This document shows positions 1 to 4,860 of a stretch of 9,502 nucleotides of DNA, in pieces. Source of the stretch: an uncultured Clostridia bacterium (lineage in GTDB: Bacteria > Bacillota > Clostridia > Lachnospirales > Lachnospiraceae). The notes under the pieces are model-generated. The model was given only the letters and a program-made list of their open reading frames with translations. It ran no database searches and had not been told where the DNA came from. The translations under genes and the position numbers were made by a program. How positions within the stretch are numbered: the stretch's first letter is position 1; each line of letters starts with the position of its first letter. The stretch is taken from positions 1-9,502 of the forward strand of contig CAMOHF010000022.1 in assembly GCA_946614685.1 (NCBI GenBank), read 5' to 3'.

Positions 1-765
1 CTCGTAGATCTCCTTCAGCATGAAGAAGGGATAGCCGCCCTTCTGCGCGCTCTTAATATCCCAGTTGACGGTCAGGATCTCGGGCTTCACTTCCTTGCCC
101 TTTAAGTTTGTCACCAGGATGCCGTCTCTTGTAAGCTTCAAAATGTGATACTCGGGTACCACAAAGTAATCGTTTGAGTATTCGATCAGCGCCGTCACGT
201 CGGAAGCGATCACGGAACCGCTCTTACCGTGGGTTGCCACCATGGGGCTCACGTTTCTGATCGCGTAGATCGTTCCGGGAATATCCTCGAACATGATACA
301 CAGCGCAAATGCACCGGACAGAGCCTTCACGGTCTTCTTGATGGCTGCCTCGGGATCTCCCTCATAAAATGTGTCAAGGAGCGCTGCCACCACCTCGGAA
401 TCCGTCTCGGACACAAGCTTATCCGCAAGGCCGTACTCCGTCACAAGCTGGCGATAGTTCTCGATGATACCGTTATGGATCAGAACTACCTGGCCGCATC
501 TGTGGGGATGCGCATTTGCATCCGTTACGCCGCCGTGGGTCGCCCATCTGGTATGGCCGATACCGCAGCACGCATCCAGCGTATCGTTCATGCAAAGCTT
601 ACGAAGCTCCTCCACCTTGCCGGTACGCTTTCTTACGGTAATCCCCTTCTCATCAAGGAGCGCAATGCCCGCACTGTCATAACCTCTGTACTCCAATCGT
701 TCAAGACCACCGATGATGATATCCTTCGCCGGCTGATCTCCCGTAAAACCGATAATTCCGCACAT
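1..765 (-). CDS. glmS: GlmS, glutamine--fructose-6-phosphate aminotransferase (N-terminal part, cut by window edge)
   Basis: The enzyme uses the amide of glutamine to convert fructose-6-phosphate to glucosamine-6-phosphate, the entry step to UDP-GlcNAc, in the cytoplasm. The visible 255 residues are the class II glutaminase domain and the start of the linker. They begin MCGIIGFTG, and Cys2 becomes the N-terminal nucleophile after Met removal. Other family hallmarks are EYRGYDSAG (about 25-33), HTRWATHGG (71-79), HNGIIENY (97-104), SETDSEV (119-125) and KGGYPFFMLKEIYE at the cut end. The two SIS (isomerase) domains lie outside the window. The ATG at 763-765 is chosen because Cys must follow Met and because a GAGG Shine-Dalgarno sequence sits 9 nt upstream. 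The leader carries a glmS ribozyme, so expression should fall when glucosamine-6-phosphate is abundant. Identification is very secure. Confidence 0.97.
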   Translation of the reverse strand, partial: MCGIIGFTGDQPAKDIIIGGLERLEYRGYDSAGIALLDEKGITVRKRTGKVEELRKLCMNDTLDACCGIGHTRWATHGGVTDANAHPHRCGQVVLIHNGIIENYRQLVTEYGLADKLVSETDSEVVAALLDTFYEGDPEAAIKKTVKALSGAFALCIMFEDIPGTIYAIRNVSPMVATHGKSGSVIASDVTALIEYSNDYFVVPEYHILKLTRDGILVTNLKGKEVKPEILTVNWDIKSAQKGGYPFFMLKEIYE

Positions 766-837
766 AGTCAATTACCTCACTATTCTTTTTTGTTTTTAAA
801 CATGGGAAATAAAAGACTGTTAGATCGGGATTTGTTT

Positions 838-960
838 TGGGGTTACCCCCATATTTGTCCCTTCTTGACATACACAGCCGGTACGACAGAGCATCCGCCG
901 AAGTAGAATTTCGATGACTCTGCACCTCGTTAACCGCGAGAACCGCGGTCTGGCGCTAAG
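838..960 (-). ncRNA. glmS ribozyme / riboswitch in the glmS leader
   Basis: On the minus strand the conserved blocks of the glmS self-cleaving ribozyme appear in order: AGCGCC at 957-952, ACGAGG at 930-925, ATCGAA at about 915-910 and TTCGGCGGATGCTCT around 903-889. By analogy with characterised ribozymes, cleavage falls between A957 and G956. P1 can be drawn as ACCGCG (949-944) with CGCGGT (938-933). P2 can be drawn as CAGAG (922-918) with CTCTG (891-887). The 3' part, with GGGACAAA and a GGGGGTAACCCC hairpin ending near 838, matches the P3/P4 region, though its boundary is approximate. In the known family, glucosamine-6-phosphate acts as cofactor and the cleaved mRNA is degraded. The reading frame starts about 70 nt further on. 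The motif match is strong. Peripheral helices were drawn by eye. Confidence 0.93.
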
Positions 961-973
961 GTTTCTGAACCTT
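958..973 (-). other. Hairpin immediately upstream of the ribozyme cleavage site
   Basis: AAGGTT and AACCTT form a perfect 6-bp inverted repeat with a 4-nt loop (958-963 with 968-973). Its last base abuts the scissile A957. It lies in the roughly 45-nt piece of leader that would be released by ribozyme cleavage. It could isolate the cleavage site from upstream RNA or protect the released 5' fragment. No function is shown. Confidence 0.55.
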
Positions 974-1008
974 TCGAAATACGCGGCCTCCCCGCCACGT
1001 ACGGGCTC

Positions 1009-1037
1009 ATTATACCACATGTTGTGCCGCCCCGCAA
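1009..1037 (-). promoter_or_regulatory. Promoter of glmS (extended -10, sigma-A type)
   Basis: Reading leftwards, TTGCGG (1037-1032) is followed by a 17-bp spacer and a perfect TATAAT (1014-1009). TGG directly precedes the hexamer, giving an extended -10. The -35 matches consensus only at TTG, which an extended -10 can offset. Transcription should begin near 1001-1003, giving a leader of about 45 nt before the ribozyme cleavage site. The ten bases TGGTATAATG recur exactly in the LCP operon promoter. The -35 lies inside the arm of the 1030-1069 inverted repeat. Confidence 0.8.
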
Positions 1038-1069
1038 CCCGGCCGCTAGTAGTGTATGGTTGTGCGGGG
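1030..1069. repeat. Third inverted repeat, overlapping the glmS -35 box
   Basis: CCCCGC plus AACC (1030-1039) pairs with GGTT plus GCGGGG (1058-1061 and 1064-1069), with a 2-nt bulge at 1062-1063. That gives 10 GC-rich pairs around an 18-nt loop. The left arm contains the complement of the TTGCGG -35 hexamer of the glmS promoter, so the element could be an operator-like site or the last helix of the candidate RNA. The loop (1043-1052) is complementary to 1281-1290 in the main hairpin. Confidence 0.5.
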
Positions 1070-1167
1070 ACGTACGCAAAAAGCGTCGGGTCGTATACTC
1101 TAGTTTCAGGGGACGCTACGTAGGTCCAACGCGCTGGAATGCGGTATGATGACTGCGCGTAAGTCCC
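1067..1167. repeat. Second inverted repeat, closing an inner multi-hairpin region
   Basis: Positions 1067-1077 pair with 1157-1167 at 10 of 11 positions (mismatch 1072/1162). Inside, TCCAG and TTGGA on the minus strand form a 5-bp hairpin with a CGCG loop (1137-1124) that includes one G-U pair. GGAC and GTCC (1127-1124 and 1114-1111) form an alternative small stem around the palindrome CTACGTAG. A single 10/11 match in this space is not decisive alone. It gains weight from lying 13 nt from the main hairpin. Confidence 0.5.
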
Positions 1168-1179
1168 AGAGAATAAACA

Positions 1180-1326
1180 GCCGCTCCATATATGTCCGCG
1201 TTGCAAGGTCAGCAGAGGGTCTCGGTACTTAGCGATTCAGACACGCAGTGGCTGAGAGCTTAGTACCGTTAGGGCACCCTCTACTAGCGAGAGCGTGTCC
1301 GGCAACACGGTCATATATGGAGCGGC
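1180..1326. repeat. Long nested imperfect inverted repeat (main hairpin, 147 bp)
   Basis: The base is a perfect 15-bp pairing of 1180-1194 with 1312-1326. After one mismatch (1195/1311), 1196-1204 pairs with 1302-1310, with one G-U on the minus strand. After an internal loop of 3 and 13 nt, 1208-1220 pairs with 1276-1288 (10 Watson-Crick pairs, two minus-strand G-U pairs, one mismatch). Then 1223-1233 pairs with 1258-1268 (10 of 11), and 1237-1240 pairs with 1252-1255 around an 11-nt tip. About 50 pairs are formed. There is no T-run, so it is not a typical terminator. No flanking target-site duplication was seen, which argues against a simple transposable element. Confidence 0.85.
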
Positions 1327-1352
1327 GTCACATTCCGTCAAGTACAAAGAGA

Positions 1353-3239
1353 TCAATCCTCTCCGGGATACTCGAGCGTCACCGGATAGTGGATTTCTTT
1401 GGATTTTTTCCCGGCCTTTTCATCCTCATCCTTATCATTCTCACGCCCGGAGATCGTCCCCGCCCCCTTATCCTTTCCGATGTGGAGCGTCTTTCCGGCG
1501 TACATATCACGGAGATAGCTCTTCGCTTTGTCTAGGGTCTCCTCGTCCGGGATCATGGCGTAGGCGTAGGCCCCGCCGTAGGTGTAGGACGGCATTTCAG
1601 CGTCAGATCCGTTCACGCTGTACATGAGGATGTCCCAGTCCGGCATCTCGTCAAGCTGGAACTTGATCAGTGCCGTGATCTCATCCATACTCATGCTGGT
1701 GGCAACACAGTCCGTCACCTGATCAAGGACATTGGTGTAGTTCATCAGCATCGTCTTGCTGGTTGCACGATGTACCAGTCCCTTGATCACTTCCATCTGG
1801 TTTCTGCCGCGCTGGCGGTCACCGTCTAAGAAGGCCTTGCGGGTACGGGCGAACTCGAGCGCCTGCTTTCCGTTGCACCTATTGATGCCCTGGAAGTAGC
1901 CGTAATGCTTGGACGTGAAGGAGAATTCCGCTTCCACATCCACATAGTCAAGGGCATCCACAATCCCCGTGAAGCCCGTATAATTTACCTTTACAAAGTC
2001 ATCGATCTTCACGCCGTAGAGCTTGGACATCGTCATCTTGGACTCGTATGCGCCGAGGGTTCCCGCGTGGGTCAGCTTGTCGTAGCCGCCGTCGGTACCG
2101 TAGAGCTCCACGTAGTAATCGCGCGGCGTGTTGATGAGCAGGATCTGATGCGTGTCCAGGTTGATGGTCATCAGGATGTTCACGTCGCTGTTGCTGTTTT
2201 TAGTCGGCGAACCCTTCTGATCGATACCGCTCACGTAGACGGAGAAGACGCGCTCTCCTCCGAAGAGCAGATCATCATCCGCTTCCTCTTCCTCCGCCAC
2301 CTGGGACTCAATCTCCCGCACGGTCAGTGCGCGGGTCTTCTTGTTGAAGTTCTCGAAGCCCTCGATATCCGTCACCGTACCGGCATAAGCCCCGTTTAGG
2401 ATGATGGCGTCCACGTCGCCCTTGTAGAGCGCCGTGATGAGCGTCAGGATATTCTCATACTCGGAAACCGCAAGTTCGTGTCCCACTTCATTTCCCGCAT
2501 CCGCAAGTACCTGGTCCGTGTTCTTCCGGTCGAGTTCCTTCAGGATACCGAACTTGTAGTCCGCCGCATCGGTAAGGCTTTCCGCCTTGTCCTCCTTCGG
2601 GACGTAGACGTAGATCTCATCGATCTGCGTCGTGATGCCGGACATCTTCTCGAGGCGGTCGTAGGTGTGCTCCAAGTATACATTTGCTATGGTAAATGCG
2701 GCGATCAAGGCAAGGGTCAGCACCTTCGCGACGATGCCGCCCGTGATCCACTGCTGCAGCGAGAAAAATGACGCGCCGACAATGGCGATCACCGCGCTCG
2801 CAAGTACGAGGTAGCCCATCGGCACCTTGAACTTGGTGGCCAGTCCGATGGTGTAGGCAGAGGCCAGAATCATCACCGCCACGAAGACGTAGCCGATGAT
2901 CCGGAGGATCTTCCGACCCTTCCCCTCCTTTTTCTCATCAGAAAAGAAACCATCAAGGCTGATGGTTTCTATCTTGTCGACGACAGGAATTACCTCTTCG
3001 GATGCCTCGGACGCGTCCACAGGTGTATCCCCGGCTGCATGCTTATCTTCCGCCGCATTCGCAGGTTCGGTCGCATCTTCCGACTTATCCTCAGGTGTCG
3101 GGGTATCCTCAGCTGCGGGAACATCCGACGTAAGCTCCTCGGTCGGATCATCCACCACAGGCTCCTCGTCAATCGTCTCGGCTGCTTCGATCTCCGCCGT
3201 CTCTTCTATTCTTTTCCTCTTTCTATTCTTCTTAGACAA
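1353..3239 (-). CDS. LCP1: LytR-CpsA-Psr family protein with acidic cytoplasmic tail
   Basis: A 628-residue membrane-anchored enzyme of the LCP family. Members transfer glycopolymers from undecaprenyl-phosphate carriers to peptidoglycan on the outer face of the membrane. Residues 1-110 are a cytoplasmic tail, basic at the start and then very rich in Glu, Asp, Thr and Pro. Three membrane segments follow (about 111-133, 139-160, 167-188). An extracytoplasmic accessory region occupies about 195-325, as in pneumococcal CpsA. The LCP core runs from about 333 to 490, with SDVN (351-354), TPRDYYV (371-377), DKLTHAG (387-393), EFARTR (462-467) and DRQRGRNQ (474-481). The C-terminus is Lys/Asp/Glu-rich. 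The start is TTG (3239-3237), since no in-frame ATG or GTG lies upstream before a stop. GAAGG lies about 10 nt upstream inside the LCP2 end, suggesting translational coupling. Family call secure; polymer substrate unknown. Confidence 0.93.
   Translation of the reverse strand: MSKKNRKRKRIEETAEIEAAETIDEEPVVDDPTEELTSDVPAAEDTPTPEDKSEDATEPANAAEDKHAAGDTPVDASEASEEVIPVVDKIETISLDGFFSDEKKEGKGRKILRIIGYVFVAVMILASAYTIGLATKFKVPMGYLVLASAVIAIVGASFFSLQQWITGGIVAKVLTLALIAAFTIANVYLEHTYDRLEKMSGITTQIDEIYVYVPKEDKAESLTDAADYKFGILKELDRKNTDQVLADAGNEVGHELAVSEYENILTLITALYKGDVDAIILNGAYAGTVTDIEGFENFNKKTRALTVREIESQVAEEEEADDDLLFGGERVFSVYVSGIDQKGSPTKNSNSDVNILMTINLDTHQILLINTPRDYYVELYGTDGGYDKLTHAGTLGAYESKMTMSKLYGVKIDDFVKVNYTGFTGIVDALDYVDVEAEFSFTSKHYGYFQGINRCNGKQALEFARTRKAFLDGDRQRGRNQMEVIKGLVHRATSKTMLMNYTNVLDQVTDCVATSMSMDEITALIKFQLDEMPDWDILMYSVNGSDAEMPSYTYGGAYAYAMIPDEETLDKAKSYLRDMYAGKTLHIGKDKGAGTISGRENDKDEDEKAGKKSKEIHYPVTLEYPGED
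2945..2970 (-). repeat. Perfect 10-bp hairpin inside LCP1 coding sequence
   Basis: AGAAACCATC (2945-2954) and GATGGTTTCT (2961-2970) are exact inverted repeats around a 6-nt loop. On the minus strand the second arm runs into TTTTC, giving a weak terminator-like shape, but the stem is AT-rich and the T-run short. It lies in codons about 90-99, just before the membrane segments. It could slow or attenuate expression of LCP1, or be a coding coincidence. Confidence 0.35.
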
Positions 3240-3241
3240 AT

Positions 3242-4720
3242 CTAGTCTACCTTCACAACTTCATCCATGTAGATCTGCTTCAGGTACTTCTTTGCCTGGT
3301 CTACCTTCGTCTGATCCGGCTCCATCACGTAGAGCACCTGGGATCCGGAAGACCAGCAGGAACCCGACGAATCAAATCCGTCCACGCTGTACCGCTGCAC
3401 ATCCCACTTTACATTCTTTTCCATCTGGGATTTGACGAGATCGGCGATCTCATCGTAATCCATACTTGTGACCAAGGTATTCGACACCTTGTCGAGGACA
3501 TCGCCGTAATTCTTCAGGAAGTCTGTCGTCGTCGCCTTGTCCACCATCGCCTCGATCACGATCATCTGATCGCGTCCGCGCTGGCGGTCACCGTTCTCAA
3601 AGTTTCTGGAACGAGCGAAGTAGAGCGCTTCCTCACCGTTCAAGTGGTTGATACCCTCATTGTAGTAGTAGCCGTCCTGAGAGAAGGCCACCTCGGAATT
3701 CACATCCAGGCCGCCCATCGCATCCACGATGTCCACAAAGCCCGCGAAATTAACTCTCACATAATCGTCGATATTCACGCCGTAGAGCAACTCCATGGTC
3801 TCCACGGAGACATCGATACCGTGTCCACCTGCGTGTGTCAGCTTATCCTTCGCACCCTTGGAGATGGAAAGCGGCACGTAGAAATCACGCGGCGTATGTA
3901 TGAGCAAGATCTGATGGGTCTTGAAATTTAAAACGCAGATGATGTTCACGTCACTGTTGCTGTTTACATTTGCCGAACCACGGGTATCCACACCGCTGAT
4001 GTAGAGCGTCAGGGTGTTCTCGCCGTAGATCAGTTCTTCCTTCTTCTCTTCGGTTGCGATCTCCTTCTCGATATCCTTGAAGGCGATGGACTTCACGCGG
4101 GACTGGAAATCCTGATATCCCTCGGTCTCCATCAGAGGTCCCTCGTAACCGGAGTTTAAAATGATGGCCTGCACCTTGCCGGTGTACAAGGCGTCCACCA
4201 TCTCATAGACATCGTTGCACTCGTAGGTACCGATGGAAACCCCGACCTCATCGCTGATATCCTTCACAACCGCATCCGTATTCTCGCGGTCAAGCTCTTT
4301 CAGAATTCCGAAGGCATAGGTCTTCGCGTCCATCACGTCATTTGCCGGATCGTCCGCCTTCACATACACCTGAATATTGTCGATCTGTGTCCGGATACCG
4401 GACATATTCTTAATCTTGGTCTTGGTATAATTCGCCCAATAGCATCCGAAGATCAAAAGGATGGAAAGGATGACAGATAAAACCTTCGCAACCATACCGG
4501 GAATCTTCCAGGTCTGCAGCGCTACAAAGAGTACCGTAAGCGCTGTAACGCCCACGCCGATCAGCAAGAGGATCTTGCCCGGCACCATGCCGATATTCAC
4601 GCCGATGGCGATGGTCACGCAACCTATAATAAAGAAGACGGTTGCAAGTACGTATCCGATGATCTTACCTGAGTTTCCTGTTTTTCCTTTCTGTGTTTCC
4701 CGATTTTCGCTCGATGCCAT
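3242..4720 (-). CDS. LCP2: LytR-CpsA-Psr family protein (first gene of the LCP operon)
   Basis: A 492-residue paralogue of LCP1, predicted to link a surface glycopolymer to peptidoglycan. The cytoplasmic tail is short (1-19), followed by three membrane segments (about 20-40, 46-68, 75-96). The accessory extracytoplasmic region is about 105-230. The LCP core has SDVN (256-259), TPRDFYV (276-282), DKLTHAG (292-298), YFARSR (367-372) and DRQRGRDQ (378-385). Asp257 is preceded by Asn-Ser rather than the Arg-Ser seen in many LCP proteins, as also in LCP1. The ATG at 4720-4718 has AGGAG and AAAGGA upstream. The stop is 2 bp before the TTG of LCP1, so the two are one operon, with a promoter at 4787-4815. 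The pair looks like an old tandem duplication, with conserved cores and diverged tails. Family secure; substrate unknown. Confidence 0.94.
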   Translation of the reverse strand: MASSENRETQKGKTGNSGKIIGYVLATVFFIIGCVTIAIGVNIGMVPGKILLLIGVGVTALTVLFVALQTWKIPGMVAKVLSVILSILLIFGCYWANYTKTKIKNMSGIRTQIDNIQVYVKADDPANDVMDAKTYAFGILKELDRENTDAVVKDISDEVGVSIGTYECNDVYEMVDALYTGKVQAIILNSGYEGPLMETEGYQDFQSRVKSIAFKDIEKEIATEEKKEELIYGENTLTLYISGVDTRGSANVNSNSDVNIICVLNFKTHQILLIHTPRDFYVPLSISKGAKDKLTHAGGHGIDVSVETMELLYGVNIDDYVRVNFAGFVDIVDAMGGLDVNSEVAFSQDGYYYNEGINHLNGEEALYFARSRNFENGDRQRGRDQMIVIEAMVDKATTTDFLKNYGDVLDKVSNTLVTSMDYDEIADLVKSQMEKNVKWDVQRYSVDGFDSSGSCWSSGSQVLYVMEPDQTKVDQAKKYLKQIYMDEVVKVD

Positions 4721-4786
4721 TTTGTCCTTTCTCCTTATCCTGTTATATTACCCTAACCCCTGATATTGCTACAAAATACGCGAAAC

Positions 4787-4815
4787 ATTATACCATACAC
4801 GTTTTTTGTTGGCAA
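4787..4815 (-). promoter_or_regulatory. Promoter of the LCP2-LCP1 operon
   Basis: On the minus strand TTGCCA (4815-4810, 5 of 6 to consensus) is followed by a 17-bp spacer and TATAAT (4792-4787). TGG precedes it, making an extended -10. Transcription should start near 4780, leaving a leader of about 60 nt before the LCP2 ATG. The -35 overlaps the -35 of the divergent promoter. The -10 neighbourhood TGGTATAATG is identical to that of glmS. Confidence 0.85.
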
Positions 4816-4838
4816 CAGACTTTCTTCTCTGTTATAAT
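4809..4838 (+). promoter_or_regulatory. Promoter of the divergent membrane-protein gene
   Basis: TTGGCA (4809-4814, 5 of 6 to consensus), an 18-bp spacer, then TATAAT (4833-4838) preceded by TGT, an extended -10. The start site should be near 4845, giving a leader of only about 15 nt before the ATG at 4861. The -35 shares five bases (4810-4814) with the opposing LCP promoter, so both cannot be occupied at once. Confidence 0.83.
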
Positions 4839-4846
4839 GACTTCGC

Positions 4847-4852
4847 GGAGGG
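4847..4852 (+). promoter_or_regulatory. Ribosome binding site that fixes the start at 4861
   Basis: GGAGGG lies 8 nt before the ATG at 4861. The open frame extends upstream to an ATG at 4693, but that region holds both promoters and the LCP2 start, and it lacks a ribosome binding site. The 4861 ATG is therefore the start. Confidence 0.88.
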
Positions 4853-4860
4853 AATTCATT

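Larger units (their letters stand above)
1028..1336 (-). ncRNA. Candidate structured RNA of unknown family
   Basis: This gene-free stretch lies between the end of an LCP gene and the glmS promoter. It holds three hairpins: 1180-1326, 1067-1167 and 1030-1069. It also holds longer-range complementarities: 1293-1301 with 1238-1246, 1281-1290 with 1043-1052, and 1329-1336 with 1136-1143. Seven imperfect positions in these helices are G-U pairs only if the minus strand is transcribed (1199/1307, 1213/1283, 1210/1286, 1300/1239, 1290/1043, 1330/1142, 1128/1133). I found one case favouring the plus strand (1209/1287). No tRNA, tmRNA, RNase P, SRP, T-box or common riboswitch signature was recognised. 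Ends are uncertain. It could be a separate RNA, a 3' UTR product of the LCP mRNA, or an upstream element of glmS. The main hairpin is far beyond chance, whereas the individual 8-10 bp tertiary matches are not. Confidence 0.45.

Noticed and set aside
1078..1117. Terminator-like stem AGCGTC/GACGCT followed by a short T-run on the minus strand
   Set aside because: Only 6 bp with a roughly 24-nt loop, and it competes with neighbouring pairings. Too weak to call, though it could mark the end of the candidate RNA.
1101..1160. Group I intron core resemblance (CTGAAACTAGAG on the minus strand)
   Set aside because: No partner motif for the P7 helix and no other conserved blocks were found, and no interrupted gene flanks it.
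820..1206. 128-codon minus-strand open frame across the intergenic region
   Set aside because: It runs through the glmS ribozyme, the glmS promoter and the structured region, has no ribosome binding site, and its composition is unlike the neighbouring proteins.
1028..1254. Fragments resembling a cobalamin riboswitch (GCCCCGCAAC and AGCCACTG)
   Set aside because: The two motifs lie on opposite strands and the other conserved blocks are absent, so they cannot form one riboswitch.
1127..1276. Integron attC-like site (GTCCAAC and GTTAGGG motifs near long inverted repeats)
   Set aside because: The second motif breaks the GTTRRRY pattern, the spacing and symmetry do not fit, and no integrase or cassette array is present.
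1180..1326. Miniature transposable element (15-bp terminal inverted repeats)
   Set aside because: Flanking bases show no target-site duplication and no second copy is present. The inner segments also pair all the way along, which fits an RNA hairpin better. Not fully excluded.
1180..1326. 6S RNA
   Set aside because: The long hairpin is suggestive, but the internal loop is strongly asymmetric (13 and 3 nt) instead of a large central bubble, and the length is short for 6S.
1312..1341. Minus-strand promoter TTGACG, 18 bp, TATATG
   Set aside because: The -35 is good, but the -10 is only 4 of 6. The implied start would delete the 5' arm of the main hairpin, so it does not fit the RNA model. It may be coincidental.
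4693..4860. N-terminal extension of the plus-strand membrane protein to an ATG at 4693
   Set aside because: The stretch overlaps the LCP2 start and both divergent promoters, and it lies upstream of the predicted transcription start. A strong ribosome binding site supports 4861 instead.
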